A program made the position numbers and the translations under genes. Under the pieces are notes generated by a model that saw nothing but the letters and a program-made list of their open reading frames with translations, made no database searches and was not told the DNA's origin. Positions 26,524 through 36,210 of a stretch of DNA of 64,000 nt are shown here, piece after piece. The DNA is from Nocardioides panzhihuensis (GTDB taxonomy: Bacteria; Actinomycetota; Actinomycetes; Propionibacteriales; Nocardioidaceae). The first letter of the stretch is position 1. The number at the start of each line of letters is the position of its first letter. The stretch lies in contig NZ_JACBZR010000001.1 of assembly GCF_013408335.1 (NCBI RefSeq), positions 1 through 64,000 on the forward strand, written 5' to 3'.

Positions 26524-28983
26524 ATGAGTACGCCTGACCAGACCCCTGTTGCCACCATCCCGGGCCTCGAGGCCTTCGCCTCGGCGCAGCCGGCCGACGA
26601 GCCGCGTACGAAACCACGCGGCCCGAGCGTCGAGGAGCTCCTCGACGGGCTCAACGAGCCTCAGAAGGCGGCCGTGCAGCATCACGGCGCGCCGCTGCTG
26701 GTCGTCGCCGGTGCGGGGTCGGGCAAGACTCGGGTGCTGACCCGGCGGATCGCGTGGCTGATCTCCCAGCGAGGTGCCCACCCCGGCAGCATCCTGGCGA
26801 TCACCTTCACCAACAAGGCCGCGGCCGAGATGAAGGAGCGTGTCGAGGCCCTGATCGGCAAGCGCGCCCGGATCATGTGGGTCTCCACCTTCCACAGCGC
26901 CTGCGTGCGGATCCTCCGCAAGGAGATCGACAAAGTCGGGCTGAAGTCCAACTTCTCGATCTACGACGCCCAGGACCAGAAGCGGCTGATGCAGCTGGTG
27001 CTCAGCGATCTCGACCTGGATCCGCGCCACTACCAGCCCGGCCAGGTGCTCAACTGGGTCAGCGACCAGAAGAACGAGCTGCGCGACGTCGAGGCGGCCG
27101 AGAAGGATGCGCGCAACCACCTCGAGCAGACCTATGTGGCGGCGTACAAGGAGTATCAGAAGCGGCTGCGGCAGGCGAACGCCCTCGACTTCGACGACCT
27201 GATCATGTCCACCGTCGAGCTCTTCCGCGCCTACCCGGAGGTGCGCGAGGTCTACCGGCGCCGGTTCCGTCATGTGCTGGTCGACGAGTACCAGGACACC
27301 AACCACGCCCAGTACGCCCTGGTCCACGAGCTGTGTGCCGATCGCATGGACGACACCGCGCTGACCGACTCCTACGCCGACGAGGCCCCTCGCAGCGACC
27401 CCGCCGAGCTGATGGTGGTCGGTGACGCCGACCAGTCGATCTATGCCTTCCGCGGCGCCAACATCCGAAACATCCTCGACTTCGAGCAGGACTTTCCCAA
27501 CGCGAGCACGATCCTGCTGGAGCAGAACTACCGCTCCACCCAGACGATCCTCACCGCCGCCAACGCGGTCATCAAGCACAACAAGGGCCGCAAGGAGAAG
27601 GCGCTGTGGAGCGACGCCGGCAACGGTGAGCGGATCGTCGGGTACGTCGCCGACGACGAGCGCGACGAGGCCCGGTTCGTCTCCGACGAGATCGACAAGC
27701 TCGTCGACGGCGGGCTCAAGGCCGCCGACGTGGCCGTCTTCTACCGCACCAACGCCCAGTCGCGCGTCTTCGAGGAGGTGTTCATCCGCACCGGCCAGCC
27801 CTACAAGGTCGTCGGTGGGGTGCGCTTCTACGAGCGCAAGGAGGTGCGCGATGCCCTGGCCTACCTGCGCACCCTGGCCAACCCCGACGACCAGGTCTCG
27901 CTCCGAAGGATCCTCAACACCCCCAAGCGAGGCATCGGCGACCGCGCCGTGGCCTGCGTCAACGCGCTCGCCGACCGCGACGGCCTGACCTTCTGGGAAG
28001 CGCTGCAGAAGGCCGAGGACGCCCCCGGCATGGCCACCCGCAGCCTGACCAACATCAAGGCCTTCGTGGCGATGCTCGAGGAGCTGCTTCAGATGGTCGA
28101 CGCCGGCGAACGTGCCGACGTCATCTTGGAGACCGTGCTCGACCGATCGGGCTATCTCGCCTCGTTGGAGCAGTCCGACGACCCGCAGGACGAGACCCGC
28201 GTGGAGAACCTCGCCGAGCTCGTCGCGGTCGCGCGTGAGTTCTCAGACGACCCGATCGCGGCGCCCAGCGCTGACCCGGTCGATGTCGATGCAGGCACCG
28301 TCGTACCCGGCCTGCCCGACTTCCTGGAGCGGGTCGCCCTGGTCGCCGACACCGACCAGATCCCCGACGACGAGGACGGCGTGGTCACCCTGATGACCCT
28401 CCACACCGCGAAGGGCCTGGAGTTCCCCGCGGTCTTCCTCACCGGCATGGAGGACGGCGTCTTCCCGCACTCCCGGGCCCTCGGCGACGGGACCGAGCTC
28501 GAGGAGGAGCGCCGGCTGGCCTACGTCGGCATCACCCGGGCCGAGAAGCGGCTCTTCATCTCGCGTGCCGTTGTCCGCTCCGCCTGGGGTGCGCCCTCGC
28601 ACAATCCCGGCAGCCGTTTCCTCGACGAGCTCCCCGTCGACCTGGTCGACTGGCGGCGTACGGAGAAGGAGATGACCTCCTGGGGCCGGCCGAGCCTCGC
28701 CAACGACACCTGGGGCGGCGGCCAGCGACTCGGGCAGCCGACCGCCGCCGGACGCCGCAACTTCTCCTCGGCCGCGCTGCGTGCCGACGCCGCGTCGAAG
28801 TCGAAGCCGGCCCGGGAGATCCCATCGCTGGACCCGGGTGACCGCGTCACCCACGACTCCTTCGGCCTCGGCACCGTGGTGACCGTCGAAGGCACCGCCG
28901 ACAAGCAGGTCGCCAGCATCGACTTCGGCGACATCGGCGTCAAGCGGCTGCTGCTGCGGTACGCCCCCGTAGAAAAGCTCTGA
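26524..28983 (+). CDS. pcrA: ATP-dependent DNA helicase PcrA/UvrD1
   Basis: An 819-residue superfamily 1 helicase for DNA repair and replication-fork clearance. All motifs are present in order: Walker A (GAGSGKT), ITFTNKAAAEMK (Ia), VDEYQDTN (II), GDADQSIYAFRGA (III), LEQNYRST (IV), TLHTAKGLEFPAVFLTGMEDG (V) and YVGITRAEKRL (VI). The C-terminal PGDRVTHDSFGLGTVV segment is the Tudor-like tail of PcrA, which in other bacteria contacts RNA polymerase. The ATG has GGAG at 5 nt and a TAGGCT box 8 nt upstream. Confidence 0.95.
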   Translation: MSTPDQTPVATIPGLEAFASAQPADEPRTKPRGPSVEELLDGLNEPQKAAVQHHGAPLLVVAGAGSGKTRVLTRRIAWLISQRGAHPGSILAITFTNKAAAEMKERVEALIGKRARIMWVSTFHSACVRILRKEIDKVGLKSNFSIYDAQDQKRLMQLVLSDLDLDPRHYQPGQVLNWVSDQKNELRDVEAAEKDARNHLEQTYVAAYKEYQKRLRQANALDFDDLIMSTVELFRAYPEVREVYRRRFRHVLVDEYQDTNHAQYALVHELCADRMDDTALTDSYADEAPRSDPAELMVVGDADQSIYAFRGANIRNILDFEQDFPNASTILLEQNYRSTQTILTAANAVIKHNKGRKEKALWSDAGNGERIVGYVADDERDEARFVSDEIDKLVDGGLKAADVAVFYRTNAQSRVFEEVFIRTGQPYKVVGGVRFYERKEVRDALAYLRTLANPDDQVSLRRILNTPKRGIGDRAVACVNALADRDGLTFWEALQKAEDAPGMATRSLTNIKAFVAMLEELLQMVDAGERADVILETVLDRSGYLASLEQSDDPQDETRVENLAELVAVAREFSDDPIAAPSADPVDVDAGTVVPGLPDFLERVALVADTDQIPDDEDGVVTLMTLHTAKGLEFPAVFLTGMEDGVFPHSRALGDGTELEEERRLAYVGITRAEKRLFISRAVVRSAWGAPSHNPGSRFLDELPVDLVDWRRTEKEMTSWGRPSLANDTWGGGQRLGQPTAAGRRNFSSAALRADAASKSKPAREIPSLDPGDRVTHDSFGLGTVVTVEGTADKQVASIDFGDIGVKRLLLRYAPVEKL

Positions 28984-28991
28984 GATCAGCA

Positions 28992-29019
28992 GCGCCGCCC
29001 GGCCATGGCCGGGCGGCGC
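28992..29019. terminator. Perfect 28-bp palindrome between convergent genes
   Basis: GCGCCGCCCGGCCA and its exact complement, with no loop bases, lie 8 bp after pcrA and 26 bp from the end of the M23 gene. It could serve as a bidirectional terminator. Confidence 0.75.
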
Positions 29020-29045
29020 TTGCTTGGTCCTAGTTCAGGACCTGA

Positions 29046-31097
29046 TCAACTCGGGTCGACGCCGTGCTCGTTGAGTGCGCTGTCGGGGTCGACGGCGTCA
29101 CCACCACCGGGGCGGACCTCCAGGTGGAGGTGGTTGCCGGTGGAGTTACCGGTGGAGCCGACGTAGCCGATGACCTCGCCGGGGGAGACGGTCTGACCGA
29201 CCTCGACGCCGTAGTCGCTCTGGTGGCAGTACCAGATCTCGGTGCCGTCGTCGAGGGTGACGATCGTCCGCTCTCCGTACGCTCCGCCCCAGCCGGTCTC
29301 GGTGACCGTGCCGCGGGCGACGGAGTGGATCGGAGTGCCGTAGGAGGTCGCGAAGTCGAGACCCGTGTGGGTGCTGGACCAGTTGGCGCCGGAGGAACCG
29401 AACGTCCCGGTGATCCGGTAGGTGCCGGCCGCGATCGGCAGCTCCCACATGTTGGACTTGAGGAACTTGTCCTGCTTGTCGGCCTGGACGTCGACGCCCT
29501 GGAGCGCCTTCTCCCGGTCGCTCGCCGCGGTGTCGGCCTCGGAGCGCTCGTCGTTACGGGTCACGGTCGCGGAGCGGTCGCCGACGACGACCATCTCGCT
29601 GTCACCACCGAGCGCGGTGGCTCCGACGAGTCGTACGTCGTCTGCGGCGACCATCGTCGGGCCGCCGGTCAGCGCGATGCCACCGATGGCGGCGGCGAGG
29701 GCGGCAGCACCAGCTGTCAGCGGGACCGTCGGACGACCACCGGCGGCCGCAGCGGCGGTGGCGCGGCGGGTGCGCGGACGGGTGGGGCCGCCGATGCCGA
29801 CCATGGTGCCGGTGGTCTCGACCGCCGGAAGGTCGTGCAGCTCGGGCCGGTAGGTCGCGATCTCGCTGATGCTCGGCAGATCGATACTGCCGGTGTCAGC
29901 GCGGAAGTAGGCCTCGGCCTGGTGCGAGTCGTGGTCGTAGGAGTAGTCGTCCTGGTAGAACGCCTCGTCGGCCTGCGGTTCTTCGTAGTAGGGCGCGTCG
30001 ACGGTGTAGGTCTCGGCCGGGAGCTCGATCGCCATCGAGTCGAAGTCGATCTGCTCAGGCAGTGACACCGGCGGGGCCGGGAACGTGGTCGTGTCGATCT
30101 TGAAGGAGGTCGGCGGCGCGTCGAACGCCTCCTGGAACCCGCGGGGCTCCTTGGCCTCCGGGACCTCCGGCTCGTAGGCCGGCGAGGCCACCGGCGGAGC
30201 CGGGATCTGCCGGGCCTGACGCACGGCGCGGACCTTGCCGGTCAACGGCGCGAACGTGTTGGCCATCCGCAGCGGCTTCGGGGTGTGCGTCGGCTCGGGC
30301 GCCTCGAAGGTCGGCTCGGGAGCGACGGGTGCAACAGGGGCCACCGGCGCAACAGGGGTCACCGGGATCACTGGCTCGGGAAGCACCGGCGCCGGAGCTG
30401 CCGGGATGCCGCGCGGCGGGGTCTTGGTCGAGACCGCCGCGCTCGACGCGGTCCTCACCGGCGCCGGCCTGGTCGGCTGGGTCAGGAACAAGGTGAGCTC
30501 GGAGGTCGTCATGCCACCGACGCCGAGGTCTTCGAGCACCTCGGGGGTCACCTTGTCCGGGTCGATGCCCATCGAGGAGAGCAGGTCGGACAGGACCGGG
30601 TCGATCTGGACGGCACGGCGCTGCGGCGGCACGATCTGCCGAGGAGCGACCTTCGCGGGAGGCCGCGTCGGGAACGAGCTCGGGAACGAAGGTCCGCCGT
30701 CGCCCTCGACGAGAGCACGCAGCTCTCCTGTCGAGATGCGACCGTCGTCGCCTTCGTCGTCAAAGGGGGCCTCGGCGCGGGGTGACCCGACGACCGGCAG
30801 CGTGCCGGTCTGCTCGAGGACCACTCGGTTGGGCCGGGCCTTGGCGACCGGCTCTTCAGGAGTGTCAGGGGCGGGGGATGGTTTCGCGGTCCCGACGGCG
30901 GGAGACGGCGCGGCGCGTCGCTTCCCGACGTAGGAGGTCGATCCGGTCGCTCGCGGGGCAGGCCTGGGGGCAGGGCTGTCGGTCGCCGGCGCTGCGCGCC
31001 GCTTCCCAACGTAGCCGCTGCTGCTCGTGCTTGCTCCGGGGGAAGGGGTGACCGAACGCGGACTGTCACTTGTGACGTCGGCTCGGTGGTTGCCCAT
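29046..31097 (-). CDS. M23 family (LytM-type) membrane-anchored metallopeptidase
   Basis: A 683-residue cell-wall peptidase. The C-terminal M23 domain has the zinc motif HTGLDFA (H-x3-D) and HLHLEV (H-x-H), expected to cleave peptidoglycan cross-bridges, or to regulate other hydrolases. A membrane segment lies at about 455-480, so a very long Pro/Ala-rich region (1-450) should be cytosolic; it carries two copies of YVGKRRAAP near the start. ATG 31097 (MGNHRADV, typical for these proteins) has GGAG about 10 nt upstream; ATG 31139 is an alternative without a ribosome site. Confidence 0.87.
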   Translation of the reverse strand: MGNHRADVTSDSPRSVTPSPGASTSSSGYVGKRRAAPATDSPAPRPAPRATGSTSYVGKRRAAPSPAVGTAKPSPAPDTPEEPVAKARPNRVVLEQTGTLPVVGSPRAEAPFDDEGDDGRISTGELRALVEGDGGPSFPSSFPTRPPAKVAPRQIVPPQRRAVQIDPVLSDLLSSMGIDPDKVTPEVLEDLGVGGMTTSELTLFLTQPTRPAPVRTASSAAVSTKTPPRGIPAAPAPVLPEPVIPVTPVAPVAPVAPVAPEPTFEAPEPTHTPKPLRMANTFAPLTGKVRAVRQARQIPAPPVASPAYEPEVPEAKEPRGFQEAFDAPPTSFKIDTTTFPAPPVSLPEQIDFDSMAIELPAETYTVDAPYYEEPQADEAFYQDDYSYDHDSHQAEAYFRADTGSIDLPSISEIATYRPELHDLPAVETTGTMVGIGGPTRPRTRRATAAAAAGGRPTVPLTAGAAALAAAIGGIALTGGPTMVAADDVRLVGATALGGDSEMVVVGDRSATVTRNDERSEADTAASDREKALQGVDVQADKQDKFLKSNMWELPIAAGTYRITGTFGSSGANWSSTHTGLDFATSYGTPIHSVARGTVTETGWGGAYGERTIVTLDDGTEIWYCHQSDYGVEVGQTVSPGEVIGYVGSTGNSTGNHLHLEVRPGGGDAVDPDSALNEHGVDPS

Positions 31098-31608
31098 CAG
31101 TTCATATCTCCGCTGTTCGGGGTTCAGACGGCGAGCCATGACTGTAACGGACCGGAGGGCGCGGTCAAGAAATGTGGGGCGCTCGTGTCGCTGATTTCAC
31201 CTTCGGCAACCACGGATTCCGTCGCTGATCTGCGTGAATCCGCCAGATCGGGAACCGGATTGCGGATTCCTCGTGTGTCGCGAAACGCGTGTCATCGGCC
31301 CATTTGGGCCTCCATGCGGTGTCGAAATCGGCCGGCCCGCGGGCAGAGAACCGCTCCGTACGTGGGCAAACGCGCCCCGCTAGGTGGCGCTACGGGCTGT
31401 TACTCAACGTTGCTGATCTGTTGGTATATGTCCGGTGTGTCCGCTTGGCCGACCGCTAGTGGCGTACGTCACGTCGTGCCCCCTGGGCTCGTAACCCGAC
31501 GTCAGCGGGGTCTAAGGTGCTTGACGGACACATCTGAAGACGAGGGCGTCACCGCTGAATCCCTGCGGAATGCCGCCCCGTACCGCAACACACAGACCAG
31601 GTGGATCA
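31098..31608. other. 511-bp non-coding region between divergent M23 and sucC
   Basis: No convincing gene was found. It contains local inverted matches around GGATTCC (31214-31270), a possible promoter with TATATG at 31422-31427, and TAAGGT at 31513-31518, about 90 bp before sucC. None is decisive. It probably holds both promoters and the sucC leader. Confidence 0.5.
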
Positions 31609-32772
31609 GTGGATCTCATGGAGTACCAGGCGAAGAAGCTCTTCGCCAAGCACGGCGTTGCCGTGACCGAAGGTGTCGTCGTCGAGACGGCCGAGGAAGC
31701 CCGGAAGGCCGCCGAGGAGATCGGCTTCTGCGTCGTCAAGGCGCAGGTCAAGGCCGGCGGCCGAGGCAAGGCCGGCGGCGTGAAGCTGGCCAAGACCGCG
31801 GATGAGGCGTTCGAGCACGCCTCGAACATCCTCGGCATGGAGATCAAGGGCCTGAAGGTCAACCGGGTGCTGATCACTCCGGCGACCCCGCCGGTGGAGG
31901 AGTACTACTTCTCCTTCCTGCTGGACCGGTCGAACCGGCAGTACCTCTGCATCGCGTCCGTCGAGGGTGGTGTGGAGATCGAGGAGGTCGCCAAGACCAA
32001 CCCCGACGCCGTGAAGAAGATCGGCATCGACCCCGGCGAGGGTGTCGACGAGGCCAAGGCGCGCGAGATCGCGACCGAGTGTGGCTTCCCGGAGCCCGTC
32101 TTCGAGCAGGCTGTCTCGATGATCCAGAGCCTCTACACGGTTTTCACCGAGGAGGACGCGACGCTCGTCGAGGTCAACCCGCTGGCTCGCCTGGAGGGCG
32201 ACAAGCTGGAGGCCCTCGACGGCAAGGTCTCGCTGGACGAGAACGCCTCCGAGGTTCGTCACGAGGACCACGAGCAGTTCGTCATCCGTGACGAGGAGGA
32301 CCCGCTCGAGGCCAAGGCCAAGGACAAGGGCCTCAACTACGTCAAGCTCGACGGCCAGGTCGGCATCATCGGCAACGGCGCGGGTCTGGTCATGTCGACC
32401 CTCGACGTCGTCGCCTACGCCGGTGAGGCACACGGCGGCGTGAAGCCCGCCAACTTCCTCGACATCGGTGGCGGCGCCAACGCGCAGGTCATGGCCGACG
32501 GTCTCGACGTCATCTTGAACGACGAGCAGGTCAAGTCCGTGTTCGTGAACGTCTTCGGCGGCATCACCGCCTGTGACGAGGTCGCCAAGGGCATCGTCGG
32601 CGCGCTGGACATCCTCGGCAACGAGGCGACCAAGCCGCTCGTCGTGCGTCTGGACGGCAACAACGTGGAGCTGGGCCGCCAGATCCTCAGTGAGGCCAAC
32701 CACCCGCTGGTCACCATCGTCGACACCATGGACGGCGGCGCCGACAAGGCCGCCGAGCTGGCCAACGCCTGA
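31609..32772 (+). CDS. sucC: Succinyl-CoA synthetase (ADP-forming) beta subunit
   Basis: A 387-residue beta subunit of the TCA-cycle enzyme that interconverts succinyl-CoA and succinate with ATP formation. It has the ATP-grasp N-terminus ([29 protein letters not shown]) and the C-terminal ligase segment ([15 protein letters not shown]). I chose GTG 31609 because AGGTGG stands upstream and it gives the same N-terminus and the same length (387 residues) as mycobacterial SucC; ATG 31618 would cut three residues. sucD follows by 17 bp in the same operon. Confidence 0.96.
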   Translation: MDLMEYQAKKLFAKHGVAVTEGVVVETAEEARKAAEEIGFCVVKAQVKAGGRGKAGGVKLAKTADEAFEHASNILGMEIKGLKVNRVLITPATPPVEEYYFSFLLDRSNRQYLCIASVEGGVEIEEVAKTNPDAVKKIGIDPGEGVDEAKAREIATECGFPEPVFEQAVSMIQSLYTVFTEEDATLVEVNPLARLEGDKLEALDGKVSLDENASEVRHEDHEQFVIRDEEDPLEAKAKDKGLNYVKLDGQVGIIGNGAGLVMSTLDVVAYAGEAHGGVKPANFLDIGGGANAQVMADGLDVILNDEQVKSVFVNVFGGITACDEVAKGIVGALDILGNEATKPLVVRLDGNNVELGRQILSEANHPLVTIVDTMDGGADKAAELANA

Positions 32773-32789
32773 GGTCAGGAGAGAGAAAC

Positions 32790-33686
32790 ATGAGCATCTA
32801 CCTCAACAAGGACAGCAAGGTCATCGTCCAGGGCATCACCGGCGGCATGGGTGCAAAGCACACCGCCCTGATGCTCGACTCGGGCGCCCAGATCGTCGGT
32901 GGCGTCAACGCGCGCAAGGCCGGCACCACGGTCACCCACAAGGACCACGAGGGTAACGACGTCACTCTCCCGGTCTTCGGCACCGTCGAGGAGGCGATGA
33001 AGGAGACCGGCGCGGACGTGTCGGTGCTCTTCGTGCCGCCGGCCTTCACCAAGGCCGCCGCGATCGAGGCCATCGACGCCGAGATGCCGCTGATCGTGGT
33101 CATCACCGAGGGCGTCCCGGTCCAGGACACCGCCGAGGTGTGGTCCTACCTGCAGGGCAAGGCCACCCGCATGATCGGCCCGAACTGCCCCGGCATCATC
33201 ACGCCGGGCGAGTCGCTGGCCGGCATCACCCCGCACACCATCACGGGCAAGGGCCCGGTCGGTCTCGTCTCCAAGTCGGGCACGCTGACCTACCAGATGA
33301 TGTACGAGCTGAAGGACTTCGGCTTCTCCACCGCCATCGGCATCGGCGGTGACCCCATCGTCGGCACCACCCACATCGACGCCCTCGAGGCGTTCGAGAA
33401 GGATGACGAGACCAAGGTCATCGTCATGATCGGTGAGATCGGTGGCGACGCCGAGGAGCGGGCCGCGGCGTACATCAAGGAGAACATCTCCAAGCCTGTC
33501 GTCGGCTACGTCGCCGGCTTCACGGCTCCGGAGGGCAAGACCATGGGTCACGCAGGTGCGATCGTGTCCGGCTCCGCCGGCACCGCGCAGGCGAAGAAGG
33601 AGGCCCTCGAGGCTGCCGGCGTCAAGGTCGGCAAGACCCCGTCGGAGACCGCTGCTCTCGCTCGCGAGATCCTGCAGTCCCTCTGA
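32790..33686 (+). CDS. sucD: Succinyl-CoA synthetase alpha subunit
   Basis: A 298-residue alpha subunit with the CoA-binding Rossmann domain ([14 protein letters not shown]) and the phosphohistidine loop around His254 ([11 protein letters not shown]). AGGAG lies 9 nt before the ATG. It forms an operon with sucC and a terminator follows. Confidence 0.97.
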   Translation: MSIYLNKDSKVIVQGITGGMGAKHTALMLDSGAQIVGGVNARKAGTTVTHKDHEGNDVTLPVFGTVEEAMKETGADVSVLFVPPAFTKAAAIEAIDAEMPLIVVITEGVPVQDTAEVWSYLQGKATRMIGPNCPGIITPGESLAGITPHTITGKGPVGLVSKSGTLTYQMMYELKDFGFSTAIGIGGDPIVGTTHIDALEAFEKDDETKVIVMIGEIGGDAEERAAAYIKENISKPVVGYVAGFTAPEGKTMGHAGAIVSGSAGTAQAKKEALEAAGVKVGKTPSETAALAREILQSL

Positions 33687-33700
33687 CCTACGTCAGATCC

Positions 33701-33735
33701 GACCGCCCCGCGACCGTCATGGTCGCGGGGCGGTC
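33701..33735 (+). terminator. Rho-independent-like hairpin after sucCD
   Basis: A perfect 15-bp stem (GACCGCCCCGCGACC, 33701-33715, with its complement at 33721-33735) and a 5-nt loop, 14 bp after the sucD stop. Confidence 0.85.
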
Positions 33736-33802
33736 GTCGTCTCTGAGGGCGTTGCTCAAAAATGCGCACTCTCGAGCGTCCGCACGGATTAATGTGACAA
33801 CC

Positions 33803-34585
33803 GTGGCCAAGCGAATGGCACGTTTGATCTCGGGTGTGGTCGGTATCGGGATTTCGATCTCGCTCGCTTCGTTGGGTGTCGGTTTGACGCCGGTGGCGGC
33901 GTCATCGACGGCTCAGGCGGAGCCCGCCCGGAAGACCCACACTGTCCAGCCGGGGGAGACGCTCTCCGGGATCGCCAGGAAGTACGGCGTCAAAGCCGGT
34001 GACCTCGCGACCTGGAACCAGATCGCCGATCCGGCCGAGATCCGAGCGGGGGCCAAGCTCGTGGTGAGCCCACCTGCGAAGCCGGCCGGGAAGACGTACA
34101 CCGTGGCGCCCGGTGACACCTTCTCCGGAATCGCCAAGAAGTTCGGCGTCGAGGTGGGCGAGCTGATGGCCTACAACGGCTATGAGGATCCCACCAAGCT
34201 GTTGGCGGGGAGCGAGATCAAGATCCCTGCCGCAAAGCCGAAGCCGAAGAAGTACAAGGTCGTCGCCGGTGACACGTTCTTCAGCATCGGTGAGAAGTTC
34301 GGCGTCGCCGCGGACAAGCTGATGGCGCACAACGGATATGAGGACCCCACCAAGCTGCTCGCCGGCACGACGATCGAGATCCCGGCCAAGGCGGACAAGC
34401 CCAAGCCCAAGCCGAAACCCCAGCCCGGCACGGGCGAGACGGTCTACACGACCGTTGCCGGGGACACCTATGCAAGTGTTGCCAAGAGGTTCCGCATCAC
34501 CGAGGAGGCGCTGCGGAGCTACAACGGCACCAGGTCACCCGACAAGCTGCCTCCTGGGTACAGGCTGTACATCCCATCGAGCTGA
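33803..34585 (+). CDS. Secreted protein with four LysM repeats
   Basis: A 260-residue protein. A signal peptide (MARLISGVVGIGISIS region, cleavage probably near AQAEP) is followed by four LysM modules of about 45 residues (starting near THTVQPGET, TYTVAPGDT, KYKVVAGDT and VYTTVAGDT), joined by Lys/Pro linkers. LysM binds N-acetylglucosamine glycans, so the protein should attach to peptidoglycan; no catalytic domain is present. Modules 2 and 3 share the identical stretch YEDPTKLLAG and look recently duplicated. GTG 33803 follows TAATGT by 7 nt; GTG 33794 and ATG 33815 are other possible starts. Confidence 0.87.
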   Translation: MAKRMARLISGVVGIGISISLASLGVGLTPVAASSTAQAEPARKTHTVQPGETLSGIARKYGVKAGDLATWNQIADPAEIRAGAKLVVSPPAKPAGKTYTVAPGDTFSGIAKKFGVEVGELMAYNGYEDPTKLLAGSEIKIPAAKPKPKKYKVVAGDTFFSIGEKFGVAADKLMAHNGYEDPTKLLAGTTIEIPAKADKPKPKPKPQPGTGETVYTTVAGDTYASVAKRFRITEEALRSYNGTRSPDKLPPGYRLYIPSS

Positions 34586-34610
34586 CCGCGCTCGCGAAGC
34601 CGGGATGCGG

Positions 34611-35447
34611 TCAGACGGCCCGTAGGGCACCCGAGCGGCGGCGCCGCATCGCGTCGAGCGAATCGGCGGTCGCCTCGTCGGCCGGCATCAGCACCAGGAT
34701 CTGCTGGTTGTCGGCGGCCGGCAGTTCGAGCTCCTCGACATCGAAGCGCAGCTCGCCGGCGTCGGGATGGAGCCAGCGCCACACGCCACCGTGCGGTGGG
34801 TCGTGGCGGTTCAGCCGGTCGGTGAACTCCGGCCCCACCTGCTCCGACATCGCCTCGATCATCATCCGCGCGGCGACGGGGTTGGGCCCTCGGTAGAGGT
34901 TCGAGACCAGGTCGTCGGCCACCCGCTCCCAGTCGGGGAACGCCTCACGGGCGCGCGGGTCGAGGAAGGCGTACGCGGTGAGGTTGGGCTCCGCGTGGCC
35001 CAGCATCCCGAGGGGCCGGACGAGCATGTCGAACGTGGAGGTGTGGGCGAGCAGGTCGCCGAGCCGGTTGGTGAGCACGGCAAGACCGGGCTCGAACTGC
35101 TCCACCAGGGCACGCGCCCCGGGGCGTACGTCGCGCCCGGAGGAGAAGGGCCCGACGCACTGGCCGCCGGACGCCATCGCGAGGGTGCGCAGGTGCTCGT
35201 GGGCGGCGGCGTCGAAGCCGAGCGCGTCACCGATGGCCCGTAGGACCTGGGGCGAGGGGTGACGGTCGCGGCCCTGCTCGATCCGGACCAGGTATTCGAC
35301 GCTGATCCCGGCCAGCGTGGCCAGCTCGGACCGCCGTAGACCGGGGGCCCGGCGACGTACGCCTTCCGGGAGGCCGACGCTCTCCGGCGTGGTCTGGTCG
35401 CGGCGGTCCCGGATGAACGAGCCGAGGGCTCCCGCGTTGGCTGGCAT
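34611..35447 (-). CDS. XRE-type regulator with MmyB-like ligand-binding domain
   Basis: A 278-residue regulator. The N-terminal helix-turn-helix (about 25-75) contains RRSELATLAGISVEYLVRIEQGRD; the C-terminal MmyB-like PAS-related domain (about 100-265) is the type thought to bind a fatty acid or similar ligand. ATG 35447 lies exactly 7 nt after TAGGCT. It is divergent from a FMN-reductase gene 103 bp away, its probable target. Confidence 0.9.
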   Translation of the reverse strand: MPANAGALGSFIRDRRDQTTPESVGLPEGVRRRAPGLRRSELATLAGISVEYLVRIEQGRDRHPSPQVLRAIGDALGFDAAAHEHLRTLAMASGGQCVGPFSSGRDVRPGARALVEQFEPGLAVLTNRLGDLLAHTSTFDMLVRPLGMLGHAEPNLTAYAFLDPRAREAFPDWERVADDLVSNLYRGPNPVAARMMIEAMSEQVGPEFTDRLNRHDPPHGGVWRWLHPDAGELRFDVEELELPAADNQQILVLMPADEATADSLDAMRRRRSGALRAV

Positions 35448-35550
35448 GCTGCCAAGCCTACGGCGCGGCCGGGCGGGTGATGGTGGCCCTGCTGGGGCCA
35501 GCCTCGGCTCGGCCTCCCGCCTGCCGCTGATCCGGGCAAACCTGAATGGC

Positions 35551-36147
35551 ATGAACACACCACTACGCATCGCAGTCATCACCGCCAGCGTCCGGGAAGG
35601 CCGAGGGGGTCCGATCTTCGGCTCGTGGATGGCGGAGCAGGCCGAGGCGTACGGCGGTCTCGAGGTCGACCTGGTCGACCTGGTCGACCACGAGATCCCG
35701 TTGTCCCTGCCCGCCGAGTCACCGAAGGCGGCTGGCGCCGACTACCCGAGGCCTGAGGGCCAGAGCGACCTCACCGTGGCGCTCGAGGCCGCAGACGGCT
35801 TCGTCATCGTCACGCCTGAGTACAACCACAGCTATCCGGCCTCGTTGAAGTCGGCGCTGGACTGGCACTTCACCCAGTGGCAGGCCAAACCGGTCGCCTT
35901 GGTCTCCTACGGCGGCGACAGCGGTGGCCGCCACGCCGCGCTGCACCTGGAGAACGTGCTCACCGAGCTGCACGCCCACCCCGTCCAGGCTCGCCTCGCC
36001 TTCCCGAGGTACTGGGAGCGTCTCGACGAGGACGGCCGGCCGAACGACCCGGAGTCTGCCGTCTACGCCAAGGCGATGCTCGCCCAGCTCAGCTGGTGGG
36101 GCGAGGTGCTGAAGGCTGCGCGCGGCGAGACGCCCTACCCCGGATGA
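35551..36147 (+). CDS. NAD(P)H-dependent FMN reductase family protein
   Basis: A 198-residue flavodoxin-fold protein. The FMN-phosphate loop is ITASVREGRGG (residues 10-20) and the family motif TPEYNHSYPASLKSALDW is present. It is expected to reduce FMN, or quinones or azo compounds, with NAD(P)H. The regulator at 34611-35447 is divergent and probably controls it. Confidence 0.9.
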   Translation: MNTPLRIAVITASVREGRGGPIFGSWMAEQAEAYGGLEVDLVDLVDHEIPLSLPAESPKAAGADYPRPEGQSDLTVALEAADGFVIVTPEYNHSYPASLKSALDWHFTQWQAKPVALVSYGGDSGGRHAALHLENVLTELHAHPVQARLAFPRYWERLDEDGRPNDPESAVYAKAMLAQLSWWGEVLKAARGETPYPG

Positions 36148-36151
36148 GACG

Positions 36152-36188
36152 GAGCGCCCCCGGCAGCCGACGGCTGTCAGGGGCGCTC
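36152..36188. terminator. Hairpin between convergent FMN reductase and symporter genes
   Basis: The stem GAGCGCCCC + GGCAGCC pairs with GGCTGTC + GGGGCGCTC, with one bulge pair and a 3-nt loop. It can serve both strands. Confidence 0.75.
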
Positions 36189-36210
36189 GTCCGAGTACGT
36201 CCGGGAGACC

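Noticed and set aside
31098..31608. c-di-AMP (ydaO) riboswitch before the M23 peptidase
   Set aside because: Such riboswitches precede wall hydrolases in some actinobacteria, but its conserved core could not be found on the minus strand here.
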